DNA from: Actinomadura meyerae
GTDB taxonomy: Bacteria > Actinomycetota > Actinomycetes > Streptosporangiales > Streptosporangiaceae
NCBI RefSeq assembly: GCF_900188445.1
Contig: NZ_FZOR01000001.1
Span: forward strand, 248,001-312,000
DNA: 64,000 bases
Reading direction: 5' to 3'
Shown: positions 19,447 to 27,796 of the stretch, in pieces
How positions within the stretch are numbered: position 1 is the stretch's first letter
How the letters are laid out: the number at the start of each line of letters is the position of its first letter
Notes under the pieces: generated by a model
Told to the model about the DNA's origin: nothing
The model's input: the letters and a program-made list of their open reading frames with translations, nothing else
Databases searched by the model: none
Translations under genes and position numbers: made by a program

Positions 19447-20682
19447 TTGAGCGAGCGGAACGTCGACCCGGCGGACCCCGATCTCACCGTGGGCCGGCGC
19501 ATCCGGTACTACCGGGAGCGGCGCGGGATGTCACGCGAGGTCCTGGGCGGCCTGATCGGCCGGAACGCGCGGTGGGTCAAGGCGGTCGAGCGGGGCGAGA
19601 TCGGCCAGCCCAAGCTGCCGACGCTGCTCAACCTCGCCGAGGCCCTCAAACTGCGGGACGTCGGCAAGCTGACCGGCGGCGAGCCGCTCCCGGTGAGCAT
19701 GTTCCGCGGCCCGGGCCACCCGGCGCTCAACGACGTCCGGGACGCGATCAACGCCGTGGCGGTGGCGATGACCGGCCCGCCGAGCCCGCTGGACCACCTG
19801 CAGGCGCGCCTCGACGCGGCATGGCGGGCCCGGCACGCCTCCCCAGACCACCGCACCGTGCTCGGCGGGCTCCTCCCCGAACTCATCCGCGACGCCAAAC
19901 AGGCCGTGCGCGGGTACGAGGGCGCGGAGCGGCGGCGCGCCCTGTCGCTGCTGGCGCGGATCTACAATCTCGCGCAGTTCTACGTGGCGTACCAGCCGTC
20001 CGCCGACCTGCTGTGGCGCATCGTCGAGCGCAGCATCATGGCCGCCGAGGAGTCCGAGGATCCCAAGGCGTTCGGCGGCGCCGTGTGGCTGGCCGCGCAG
20101 GCGCACCGGGACGCGGGCGACTTCGACGCGGCGGAAGCCGTCAACCGCGAGGGGCTCGACCTCCTCAGGCCCCATGTGGAGGACGCGGACGCCGAGCTGC
20201 GGGCGATGTGGGGCGCCCTCCACCACGAGGTCGCCTACACCGCCGCGCGGGCAGGGCAGGCGGGGACCGCGTGGCGCTGGTGGGACCGGGCCGACCGGAT
20301 CGCGCAGACGCTCCCGCCGTCCCACTACGACCCGATGACCTCGTTCTCGCGCGTCATCATGGGCGCCCATGCGGTGACGATCGCCGTCGAGCTGAGGCAG
20401 GCGGGGGAGGCGCGCAAGCAGGCCCGCAAGGCCGAGGCGTCCGCGATCCCGTCCCAGCCCCGGCGCGGTCGCCACCTGATCGAGGCGGCGCGGGCCTGGC
20501 GGCTCTCGGGCGACGACGCCGCGACGCTCGGCATGCTCGACCACGCCTACATCGCCGCGCCGGAGACCGTCCGCTACAACGGGTACGCGCGCCGCATGAC
20601 CGTCGAACTGGCCAAGGATGGCCCGACCGCAATGCGGCGGGATGCCCGAGATCTGGCAGGTCGGATCGGTCTTCTCGTCTGA
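19447..20682 (+). CDS. XRE-family regulator with TPR-like C-terminal domain (copy A)
   Basis: A 411-residue protein with an N-terminal Cro/C1-type helix-turn-helix (GRRIRYYRERRGMSREVLGG then GRNARWVKAVERGEI, residues about 16-55) and a long alpha-helical C-terminal part resembling the TPR-like domain of large actinomycete XRE families. Such proteins bind DNA and probably a small protein or peptide partner. The TTG start has GAAGGG eight bases upstream. A small-protein gene follows after a short hairpin. It is divergent from the SNF2 pair, so it is a candidate regulator of that pair. Its paralogue at 21151 is much less similar than the DNA flanking the two. Confidence 0.85.
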   Translation: MSERNVDPADPDLTVGRRIRYYRERRGMSREVLGGLIGRNARWVKAVERGEIGQPKLPTLLNLAEALKLRDVGKLTGGEPLPVSMFRGPGHPALNDVRDAINAVAVAMTGPPSPLDHLQARLDAAWRARHASPDHRTVLGGLLPELIRDAKQAVRGYEGAERRRALSLLARIYNLAQFYVAYQPSADLLWRIVERSIMAAEESEDPKAFGGAVWLAAQAHRDAGDFDAAEAVNREGLDLLRPHVEDADAELRAMWGALHHEVAYTAARAGQAGTAWRWWDRADRIAQTLPPSHYDPMTSFSRVIMGAHAVTIAVELRQAGEARKQARKAEASAIPSQPRRGRHLIEAARAWRLSGDDAATLGMLDHAYIAAPETVRYNGYARRMTVELAKDGPTAMRRDARDLAGRIGLLV

Positions 20683-20687
20683 CGCAG

Positions 20688-20704
20688 GGACAGAAACTCT
20701 GTCC
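20688..20704 (+). terminator. Small hairpin after XRE regulator A
   Basis: GGACAGA-AAC-TCTGTCC, a perfect 7-bp stem with a 3-base loop between the XRE stop and the small-protein gene. It is weak for a terminator, and may instead be a processing site or attenuator. The same place after regulator B holds a much longer hairpin with the same AAC loop. Confidence 0.4.
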
Positions 20705-20738
20705 GTCCGGGCGTAACGTCACGGAGAGTCTTGCCTCC

Positions 20739-21020
20739 ATGACGTACTACATCCAACGGGTGCGCCCGAACCGTGAACCACTCAGGATCTACGCGTGGGA
20801 CGTGTGGGGGCGGGACGTGGGGCGGGCCGGGGTGACCGACGACCGCAACAGGGCGATCCGGCACGTCCACGAGGCGTTGCGCGAGCTGGAGAGCCGCGCC
20901 GCCGGCAAGGTGCGGCATGTCGCCCTGGCCCCCGACGGCACCACCGCCTACGTCGACCTCCGCACGGTCGGCGAAGCCTGGCGCGACGCCACCGGCACCA
21001 TCATCTGGCGCGCCGAGTGA
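20739..21020 (+). CDS. Small conserved protein of the XRE cassette (copy 1)
   Basis: A 93-residue soluble protein with no family I recognise. It contains IYAWDVWGRDVGRAG, a helical HVHEALRELESRA and a C-terminal GTIIWRAE. From residue 13 to the end it is identical to the protein encoded at 22523 except for one Ala/Ser change. Its conserved position behind XRE regulators suggests that it is a partner, as DUF397 proteins are for other actinomycete XRE regulators, but it is not DUF397-like by eye. ATG was chosen; GGAGAG lies about ten bases upstream. Confidence 0.65.
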   Translation: MTYYIQRVRPNREPLRIYAWDVWGRDVGRAGVTDDRNRAIRHVHEALRELESRAAGKVRHVALAPDGTTAYVDLRTVGEAWRDATGTIIWRAE

Positions 21021-21030
21021 CCCCCGAGAC
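20775..21030. repeat. 256-bp direct repeat, copy 1
   Basis: Identical to 22544-22799 except for two bases, one of which changes Ala to Ser while the other is silent. It covers most of the small-protein gene, its stop and the first 14 bases of a following ORF. In this copy that ORF is cut to six codons (GTGACCCCCGAGACTGTCTGA). Confidence 0.95.
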
Positions 21031-21038
21031 TGTCTGAT

Positions 21039-21125
21039 CCCTCATCCCGCCCTCTGCGCTCATAATGCCGGCGCCCACCCACAGAACCCCCTGGGAAGCG
21101 CCGCCCTCCACGCCTAGCCTGGAAG
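21039..21125. repeat. 87-bp divergent-promoter repeat, copy B
   Basis: Second copy of the segment at 19332-19418. On the left strand it still carries the ribosome site and first two codons of the SNF2-like gene (ATGAGG), which then run into a stop after 14 codons, so a truncated start of that gene was copied along with the promoter. XRE regulator B begins 25 bases downstream. Confidence 0.9.
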
Positions 21126-21150
21126 GGGCGACACGAGAGGAACGCGGCCG

Positions 21151-22392
21151 ATGCTGGACGACCTCGCGGGAAGGCGCACAGGGGAGCGCATCCGCATCCT
21201 CCGCGAGCGCAAGGGGCTCACGCGGCCGACCCTCGCCGGGCTCGTCGGCAGGTCCGCGTCCTGGCTCAAGGGGATCGAAACCGGCCGCCGGCTCCCGCCC
21301 CGGCTGCCGACCCTCGTCAGGCTCGCCGAGGCGCTCGGCACCGGCGACGTGGCGCTGCTCGCGGGCACCGACATGGACCTCGGCGACGCGGCGGCGATCC
21401 CGGTCGCGTCGTTCTCCCGCATCCCGCTCGCGGCGATACCCCCGATCCGCGAGGCCGTCCGCGACCCCCTGCTCGCCGTCCCCGAGACCCGGGTGGACGT
21501 CCCCGGGCTCGCGGCGCGCGTCTCCCAGGCATGGCGACTGTGGCACGGCTCGCCCACCCACCGGACCGATGTGGGGCGCGTCCTCCCCGCCCTCGTGCGG
21601 GACGCGCGTGCCACCGCCCGGACGGCCGAAGGCGACGACCGCCGAGCGGCCAACGCCGTCCTGGCCGACCTCTACGCGCTCGTCCAGCACGAACTGGTCT
21701 GGGCGGCCGAACCCGAACTGATCTGGGTGGTGGCCGACCGCGGCGTGGCCGCCGCCCACACCGCGGACCGGCCGGTCGCCCTTGCCGGAGCCGCCTGGAC
21801 GCAGGCGATCGTCCAGCGCTCCGCGGGCGACGTGGAGGGCGCGCTGACCCTCGTCAATGAAGCGGCGGCCCTCCTCGAACCCCGCCTGGAGGGCGGCCCG
21901 GTGGAGTTGCAGGCGATGTACGGCGCGCTCCTGCTGCACGCCGCCACCTCGAACGCCCGTGATGGGCGCGAAGGCGAGGCCCTCCGCCACCTTGACGAGG
22001 CGCAGGCGGTGGCGGAGCGGCTCCCGCCCGGCTACCACCACCCGTGGACGCAGTTCGGCTCCTCGAACGTGGCCGTCCACGCCGTGTCCGTGCGAGCCGA
22101 CCTGTCGAAGTCGGCGGCCGCCCGCGACCACGCGCGGCAGATCGACCCCGACACCGTCCCGAGCAGGGAACGCCGCGCCCGCCTCATGGTGGAGACGGCC
22201 CGCACCTACCACCGGCGCCGCGACTACTCCGCCGCCCTCGACTGGTTGGAGCGCGCCTACCCCGTCTGCAACGACTCGGTGCACTACTCACCCCAGGCCC
22301 GGCAAATGGCCGCCGACGCCGTCGACCACGGGGGCCCGATGATCGACCGCCGCGCCCGGACGTTCGCCCGCCTCCTGGGGCTGCCCGCCTGA
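21151..22392 (+). CDS. XRE-family regulator with TPR-like C-terminal domain (copy B)
   Basis: A 413-residue paralogue of regulator A with the same plan: helix-turn-helix near residues 12-50 (ERIRILRERKGLTRPTLAGL, then GRSASWLKGIETGRR) and a helical repeat region of about 340 residues. Shared landmarks include LPTL.RLAEAL, the HGSPTHRTDVGRVLP segment (HASPDHRTVLGGLLP in A) and the region around SVHYSPQARQMA. Overall similarity to A looks modest, far below that of the flanking DNA. AGAGGAA precedes the ATG. A strong hairpin separates it from the small-protein gene behind it. Confidence 0.85.
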   Translation: MLDDLAGRRTGERIRILRERKGLTRPTLAGLVGRSASWLKGIETGRRLPPRLPTLVRLAEALGTGDVALLAGTDMDLGDAAAIPVASFSRIPLAAIPPIREAVRDPLLAVPETRVDVPGLAARVSQAWRLWHGSPTHRTDVGRVLPALVRDARATARTAEGDDRRAANAVLADLYALVQHELVWAAEPELIWVVADRGVAAAHTADRPVALAGAAWTQAIVQRSAGDVEGALTLVNEAAALLEPRLEGGPVELQAMYGALLLHAATSNARDGREGEALRHLDEAQAVAERLPPGYHHPWTQFGSSNVAVHAVSVRADLSKSAAARDHARQIDPDTVPSRERRARLMVETARTYHRRRDYSAALDWLERAYPVCNDSVHYSPQARQMAADAVDHGGPMIDRRARTFARLLGLPA

Positions 22393-22406
22393 GGGCAACG
22401 CGCGCC

Positions 22407-22441
22407 CTCCCAGAGGGGCGCGAACCGCGCCCCTCTGGGAG
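22407..22441 (+). terminator. Strong hairpin after XRE regulator B
   Basis: A perfect 16-bp stem (CTCCCAGAGGGGCGCG with its complement) and an AAC loop, 14 bases after the XRE stop. It should end or attenuate transcription before the small-protein gene 82 bases further on. Confidence 0.85.
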
Positions 22442-22522
22442 CAGGCGCGCACCGCACCTCCCGCACCGCGTCACCGGCCGCATGCTCTCCGTGACGCAGT
22501 GACCACGATCAGGGAGGGCAAG

Positions 22523-22789
22523 TTGCGCACGCCGAAGACCACCGAACCACTCAGGATCTACGCGTGGGACGTGTGGGGGCGGGACGTGGGGCGGGCCGGG
22601 GTGACCGACGACCGCAACAGGGCGATCCGGCACGTCCACGAGGCGTTGCGCGAGCTGGAGAGCCGCGCCGCCGGCAAGGTGCGGCATGTCGCCCTGGCCC
22701 CCGACGGCACCACCTCCTACGTCGATCTCCGCACGGTCGGCGAAGCCTGGCGCGACGCCACCGGCACCATCATCTGGCGCGCCGAGTGA
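22523..22789 (+). CDS. Small conserved protein of the XRE cassette (copy 2)
   Basis: An 88-residue protein. From EPLRIYAW onward it equals the copy at 20739 with a single Ser for Ala change (GTTSYVDL against GTTAYVDL), while the few N-terminal residues differ. The TTG at 22523 has AGGGAGG five bases upstream; a GTG at 22499 would add eight residues but has no ribosome site. Its stop overlaps a GTG of the next ORF (GTGA). Function unknown; the position behind an XRE regulator implies a regulatory partner role. Confidence 0.65.
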   Translation: MRTPKTTEPLRIYAWDVWGRDVGRAGVTDDRNRAIRHVHEALRELESRAAGKVRHVALAPDGTTSYVDLRTVGEAWRDATGTIIWRAE

Positions 22790-22799
22790 CCCCCGAGAC
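22544..22799. repeat. 256-bp direct repeat, copy 2
   Basis: Second copy of the repeat at 20775-21030, two mismatches in 256 bases, same orientation, start points 1769 bases apart. Here the ORF that begins at its right end is continued rather than cut off. Confidence 0.95.
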
Positions 22800-23172
22800 C
22801 CACCTCGACCGCCTCGGCGAGGACCTCCGACTCGCGGGCTGGAGCACGGTACGGCGCTATGACCGGCCGCTGCCGCTCCTGCGGGTGTTCTCACCCGCGC
22901 TCCCCGAAGTGGGGGAGAGCGTCTGGGTGAAGCCGGGCGTGGGCGGCGTGCCGTGGTTCATCGCCTCCACCGGCGACCCGCTGTCGCCATGCCACGACCT
23001 GCTCGGGGCGCGCATTGAGGTCTCGGCGCGCCTGGCACCTTTCACAGCCGTGGCTCCCGCCGGCCTTGTGGGCGGTTCGGACGACTCTCAGGCGGCGTAC
23101 GGGTCGGTGAGGCTCATGGGGGTGCGTGCGATCTGCAGGGCGTCCTCGGGGAAGCGCGGACCCGCGGTGTAA
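22786..23172 (+). CDS. Hypothetical protein following the XRE cassette, probably altered at its 3' end
   Basis: A 128-residue reading frame coupled to the small-protein gene by GTGA. The first 85 or so residues look genuine and carry PALPEVGESVWVKPGVGGVP and STGDPLSPCHD, a pattern I associate with short hypothetical proteins behind XRE regulators in related actinomycetes. The rest (about 43 residues) lacks that character, and its last 85 bases run antisense into the end of the Fic gene, so the original 3' end was probably lost at a recombination junction near 23060. No function can be given. Confidence 0.5.
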   Translation: MTPETHLDRLGEDLRLAGWSTVRRYDRPLPLLRVFSPALPEVGESVWVKPGVGGVPWFIASTGDPLSPCHDLLGARIEVSARLAPFTAVAPAGLVGGSDDSQAAYGSVRLMGVRAICRASSGKRGPAV

Positions 23173-24224
23173 TAGCGGGCCCGGGTGCGGCCGACGGACG
23201 TGAGGATCTCGGCGGCCACGAGGTCGCGTAGGTCGCGCTGGGCCTGTTGAAGGCTGAGACCCTCGGCATGCTCGTAGCGGAGGCGGCGGACCCGGCCGGT
23301 CATGGCGACGTCGTGCAGGGCGCTGGTGATCCGCTCGTCCCGGCCGGTCTCCCGGACGAACGCGGCGAGGACCTCCCACACCCGTCCGGCTCGGGCGAGG
23401 CGGCCCTGAACGCTCTGCGCCTGCTGGTGGTACGCGGTGAGGTTGAAGCGGACCCAGCTCGAGACGTCCTGGTCGGGGATGTACCGCGCACCGCGGGCGG
23501 CCAGCTCGCGGTAGTACTCCCAGGTGTTGCCGGGTCGCCCCAGCCATGCCTCGATCGAGGAGAACTCCGGAGCGAGGACGCCCTCCCGCGCGATCATCAG
23601 CGTTTGCAGCGAGCGGGACATGCGGCCGTTGCCGTCCGCCCAGGGATGGATCGACACCAGATGCAGGTGCGCCATCGCGGCGCGGATCAGCGGATGCGCG
23701 TCATGGTCCGCATTGAGCCAGTCGATCAGTTCGTCCATGAGCGCGGGAACGTCGCCCGCGTCCGGGGCGGTGTACGCGGCGATGCTGGAGTCGCGGGCAT
23801 CGGTGACGTAGACCGGCCCCTGGCGCCACTGGCCGGAGGGCTTGCGAGAGGTGTGGCGGTGTCCCTGGAGCATCCAGTGCAGGGCGTTGAGGAGGCCCTT
23901 GCTATAGGCGAAATCTTCCACGTCGTGGAGGCTCTGGATGTAGGTCATCATGCGTTGATAGGCGAGGGTCTCCTCCCGGTCCTCCTCTGAGACCTCGACG
24001 TCACGCTCGCCTTCCATCAAGTCTTCGACGTCGACCGTGGCGACCTTGAAGCCCTCGATGGAGTTGGACGCCGCCACGGCGTCGGCGGTGAGGAACTTCC
24101 GCAACCCCCGCGTCCACTTCGAGGGGGCGTTGCGCACCTGATGGCGCAGTGCACGGCGCATCTCCTCGATCTCACCGAGCACTTTGTCGTCCGCGCCCGT
24201 GAGGTCAGGGGTCGGGTAGAGCAT
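23088..24224 (-). CDS. Fic-domain protein with C-terminal winged helix
   Basis: A 378-residue Fic protein. The catalytic motif HPWADGNGRMSR at 193-204 matches HPFxxGNGRxxR with Trp for Phe, and the inhibitory helix motif appears N-terminally as SNSIEG at 53-58, as in class II Fic enzymes. These enzymes transfer AMP or a similar group to protein hydroxyls and are often self-modifying. A DUF4172-like N-terminal region comes first and a winged-helix domain follows (about 295-352, with SLQQAQRDLRDLVAAEIL), so DNA binding is possible. The ATG at 24224 was chosen because a promoter ends six bases upstream, implying a leaderless message; a GTG at 24251 lies inside that promoter. The target is unknown. 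Confidence 0.88.
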   Translation of the reverse strand: MLYPTPDLTGADDKVLGEIEEMRRALRHQVRNAPSKWTRGLRKFLTADAVAASNSIEGFKVATVDVEDLMEGERDVEVSEEDREETLAYQRMMTYIQSLHDVEDFAYSKGLLNALHWMLQGHRHTSRKPSGQWRQGPVYVTDARDSSIAAYTAPDAGDVPALMDELIDWLNADHDAHPLIRAAMAHLHLVSIHPWADGNGRMSRSLQTLMIAREGVLAPEFSSIEAWLGRPGNTWEYYRELAARGARYIPDQDVSSWVRFNLTAYHQQAQSVQGRLARAGRVWEVLAAFVRETGRDERITSALHDVAMTGRVRRLRYEHAEGLSLQQAQRDLRDLVAAEILTSVGRTRARYYTAGPRFPEDALQIARTPMSLTDPYAA

Positions 24225-24230
24225 GCCACG

Positions 24231-24259
24231 ATGATACTGTGACGCAATCACAGCGTCAA
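24231..24259 (-). promoter_or_regulatory. Fic promoter with operator-like palindrome in the spacer
   Basis: On the left strand TTGACG and TATCAT are separated by exactly 17 bases, and those 17 bases are the inverted repeat CTGTGA-TTGCG-TCACAG. The -10 ends six bases before the Fic ATG. A bound repressor would block this promoter; the Fic winged helix or the neighbouring TetR protein are candidates. Confidence 0.7.
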
Positions 24260-24909
24260 AGCGTCGTATCGGGGTTCGGCGTGTGGCCGACGAGCATCAG
24301 GAGGGTCTCGGTCAGCTCGTCGATGGCGGCGGCGCGGGCGGGTTCGGGGAGGTGGGTGCACCAGGTGGGGGCCTGGCTCATGGCGGCGTGCATGCACTGG
24401 AGCGTGGTGCCGATGCCGGTCACGGTGAACTCGCCGGAGCGGACGCCCTCCTCGATGACCGACCGGAAGATCTCGTTGTGGCGGCGGCGCAGGGCCTTGA
24501 TGCGGGCGGCCGTGTCGGCGGGCCAGTCGCGGGGGACGAGGAAGAGCCGCAGCCCGGCCGGGTACTCGCGGACGGCGATGCTGATGTGCTCGTGCAGCAG
24601 GGCGCGCAGTCGCTCGGCGGGGGTCCCGGTCCGGGCGGCGGGGAGCCGCTCCAGGCGGTCGGTCCAGTCGTTGCCGAGCGACTCGATCGCGGCGGTCCCG
24701 AGCTCGTCCTTGCTGCGGAAGTAGTAGTAGAGGGAGCCCTTCGTGACGTCCAGCCGTTCGGCGACGTCCTCCAGGCTGACCGCGTCGAAGCCGCGCTCGC
24801 CGAACAGCTCGGCGGCGGTCGTGAGGATCTCCTTGGTGCGGCGGCCGCGCCGCCGCTGAACCCGGCCCGAGCCCGGGGTGTCCGCGAGCGCCTGCCTGCC
24901 GCTGGTCAA
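24256..24909 (-). CDS. TetR-family transcriptional regulator
   Basis: A 217-residue TetR/AcrR regulator. The helix-turn-helix is clear at about residues 24-68: ILTTAAELFGERGFDAVSLE, then DVAERLDVTKGSLYYYFRSK. The C-terminal part holds the ligand domain with WPADTAARIKALRRRH. A TTG start at 24909, preceded by GAGAGGGG, gives the normal length; an in-frame extension upstream would cross the operator and was rejected. It is divergent from a CoA-ester catabolic operon and probably represses it through the 13-bp-arm palindrome in the gap, responding to an acyl-CoA or free acid. Confidence 0.88.
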   Translation of the reverse strand: MTSGRQALADTPGSGRVQRRRGRRTKEILTTAAELFGERGFDAVSLEDVAERLDVTKGSLYYYFRSKDELGTAAIESLGNDWTDRLERLPAARTGTPAERLRALLHEHISIAVREYPAGLRLFLVPRDWPADTAARIKALRRRHNEIFRSVIEEGVRSGEFTVTGIGTTLQCMHAAMSQAPTWCTHLPEPARAAAIDELTETLLMLVGHTPNPDTTL

Positions 24910-24947
24910 CGCCGCCCCTCTCCCGTGAATTGACTCAAGAGTAGCAA

Positions 24948-24984
24948 TTTGACTCTGGGGCCAACTATTGACCCCAGAGTCAAA
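24948..24984. promoter_or_regulatory. Operator for the TetR regulator, divergent promoter
   Basis: A perfect inverted repeat, TTTGACTCTGGGG and CCCCAGAGTCAAA, with an 11-base spacer. A further TTGACTC lies at 24930-24936, 19 bases before the one in the left arm. Its place between the TetR gene and the operon it faces makes it the probable binding site. Confidence 0.8.
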
Positions 24985-25012
24985 GTTTGCCACCTTGGTC
25001 GGCGGAGGGCTC

Positions 25013-26158
25013 ATGGACTTCGCGTTCACCACCGACCAGGAGGCGTACCGGCAGGAGGTGCGGCGGTTCGCCGCCCGCGCGCTGGCGCCGCACTACCAGG
25101 CCGGCGACCGGACCGGGCGGCTGCGGGACGGCCTGGTCGCCGACATGGCGGAGATAGGGCTGACCGGGCTGCGCGTCCCGGAGCGGTACGGCGGGCAGGA
25201 CGCCGGGGCCGTCGTCGCGGGCATGGCCGCCGAGGAGGTCGGGCGCGCCGACGTGAACGCCACCTACGTGATCGTCCTGACCGCGCTGATCGGCGACATC
25301 CTGGTGCGGAACGCGACCGAGGCGCAGTGCGCCGAGTGGCTGCCGCCGATCACCGGCGGGCGGGTCCTGCCCGCCCTGTGCGTGACGGAGCCGGAGCACG
25401 GGACGGACGCGGCGAACCTGCGGATGACCGCCCGGCCGGACGGCGACGGGTGGCGGCTGGAGGGGGAGAAGACCTCGATCACCCTCGGCGCGGACGCGCA
25501 CACGGCGGTCGTCCTGGCGCGCACCGGCGGTCCCGGGCCGCGCGGCGTGAGCGCCTTCTACGTCGAGCTGGACGACCGGTACGTCACGCGGGCGCGGTTC
25601 GACGACCTGGGCGGACGGTCGATCGGGCGGGCGTCGCTGCACTTCGACGGGCTGCCGGTCGCGGCCGGGCGGATGGTCGGAGCCCCCGGCGACGGCTTCG
25701 TGTCGGTCATGCAGGGGTTCGACTACTCGCGCGCCATCATCGGGCTCGCCTGCCTCGGCGCCGCCGCCGCGTCACTGGAGGAGGCGGTGGCGTGGGCGCA
25801 AGAGCGGGAGGCGTTCGGGCAGCCGATCGGGCGCTTCCAGGGCGTCTCCTTCCCGCTCGCCGAGCACGCCGCGTACCTGCGCGGGGCGCGGCACGTCTGC
25901 TACGAGGCGCTGTGGCGCAAGGACACCGGGCTCGGCCACGGTGCCGAGGCCGCCATGGCGAAGTTCTGGGCGCCGAAGCTCGCCGCCGACGTCATCCACC
26001 AGTGCCTGCTGACGTTCGGGCACACCGCGTACTCCACCGAGAACCCGATCGGGCAGCGGCTGCGGGACGTGATCGGGCTGGAGATCGGCGACGGCACCGC
26101 GCAGGCGTCCAAGCTCGTGATCGCGCGGCACCTGCTCGGCCGCGCCTACGCCCCGTGA
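25013..26158 (+). CDS. Acyl-CoA dehydrogenase (cyclohexanecarboxyl-CoA dehydrogenase-like)
   Basis: A 381-residue flavoprotein of the acyl-CoA dehydrogenase family, which introduces a 2,3 double bond into an acyl-CoA and passes electrons to ETF. Family segments are present: CVTEPEHGTDAANL, GEKTSITLGADAH and EREAFGQPIGRFQGVSFPLAEH, with the C-terminal domain ending ASKLVIARHLLGRAYAP. GGAGG sits at 25004-25008 before the ATG. It leads a four-gene operon whose SDR and hydratase point to alicyclic acid degradation, so a cyclohexanecarboxyl-CoA-type substrate (AliB-like) is my best inference; branched or cyclic acyl-CoA in general remains possible. Confidence 0.85.
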   Translation: MDFAFTTDQEAYRQEVRRFAARALAPHYQAGDRTGRLRDGLVADMAEIGLTGLRVPERYGGQDAGAVVAGMAAEEVGRADVNATYVIVLTALIGDILVRNATEAQCAEWLPPITGGRVLPALCVTEPEHGTDAANLRMTARPDGDGWRLEGEKTSITLGADAHTAVVLARTGGPGPRGVSAFYVELDDRYVTRARFDDLGGRSIGRASLHFDGLPVAAGRMVGAPGDGFVSVMQGFDYSRAIIGLACLGAAAASLEEAVAWAQEREAFGQPIGRFQGVSFPLAEHAAYLRGARHVCYEALWRKDTGLGHGAEAAMAKFWAPKLAADVIHQCLLTFGHTAYSTENPIGQRLRDVIGLEIGDGTAQASKLVIARHLLGRAYAP

Positions 26159-26199
26159 CACCCGGAGTGCGGCGCACTCCCCGACCGTGAGGACCAGCG

Positions 26200-26946
26200 A
26201 TGGGAAGACTGCAGGGCAGGACCGCGATCGTGACCGGCGCCGGCCGCGGCATCGGGCGGGCGATCGCGGAGAAGCTCGCCGCCGAGGGCGCCGCGGTCGC
26301 GGCCACCGACATCGACGGGGACGCCGCGAAGCAAACCGCCGCCGACCTCGGCGGAGACGCGATCGGGCTCCGCGTGGACGTCACGTCCCGGGAGTCGGTC
26401 ACCGCGGCGGTCGACGAGGCCGCCTCGCGGCTCGGCCGGATCGACGTGCTCGTCAACAACGCGGGATGGGACGTGGCGGGCCGGTTCGTCGACTCCGACC
26501 CCGCCGACTGGGACCGGATCATGGCGGTCAACCTCTACGGCGTCCTGCACGCCTGCCACGCGGTGCTGCCGATCATGGCGGCGCAGAAGTCCGGCGCGGT
26601 GGTGAACATCGGGTCGGACGCCGGACGGGTCGGCTCGTCCGGGGAGGCGGTCTACTCCGCCGCCAAGGGCGGGGTGATCGCCTTCACCAAGACGCTCGCC
26701 CGCGAGCACGCCCGGCACGGGGTGCGGGTCAACTGCGTGTCCCCCGGCCCCACCGACACCGCGCTGTTCGCCTCCATGGGCGGCGACGACCCCGGGCTGC
26801 GCGAGGCGCTCGTCCGGGCGATACCGTTCCGCCGGCTGGCCGAGCCCGCCGACATCGCCGCCGTGGTGGCGTTCCTCGCGTCGGACGAGGCCGGCTACGT
26901 GACCGGGCAGACCGTCAGCGTCAGCGGCGGCCTCACCATGAGCTGA
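26200..26946 (+). CDS. SDR oxidoreductase, 2-hydroxycyclohexanecarboxyl-CoA dehydrogenase-like
   Basis: A 248-residue classical short-chain dehydrogenase. The nucleotide site is TGAGRGIG at 12-19, NNAG follows, and the catalytic Tyr/Lys lie in AVYSAAKGG. Several stretches are close to BadH of Rhodopseudomonas palustris as I recall it: VLVNNAGWD, GSDAGRVGSSGEAVY, LAREHARHGVRVN, GPTDTALF and the ending VSVSGGLTM. BadH oxidises 2-hydroxycyclohexanecarboxyl-CoA to the 2-keto compound with NAD+. GAGGACC precedes the ATG and a hydratase gene follows 18 bases later. The precise substrate is inferred. Confidence 0.85.
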   Translation: MGRLQGRTAIVTGAGRGIGRAIAEKLAAEGAAVAATDIDGDAAKQTAADLGGDAIGLRVDVTSRESVTAAVDEAASRLGRIDVLVNNAGWDVAGRFVDSDPADWDRIMAVNLYGVLHACHAVLPIMAAQKSGAVVNIGSDAGRVGSSGEAVYSAAKGGVIAFTKTLAREHARHGVRVNCVSPGPTDTALFASMGGDDPGLREALVRAIPFRRLAEPADIAAVVAFLASDEAGYVTGQTVSVSGGLTMS

Positions 26947-26964
26947 CCGAGAGGGACGAGACCG

Positions 26965-27777
<813 letters not shown>

Positions 27778-27796
27778 CGCCCCGAGGAGGGCAGCG

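Noticed and set aside
19447..24224. XRE cassettes plus Fic considered as a toxin-antitoxin module
   Set aside because: The Fic protein carries its own inhibitory helix, has its own promoter on the other strand, and the small proteins do not look like known antitoxins; no support beyond proximity.
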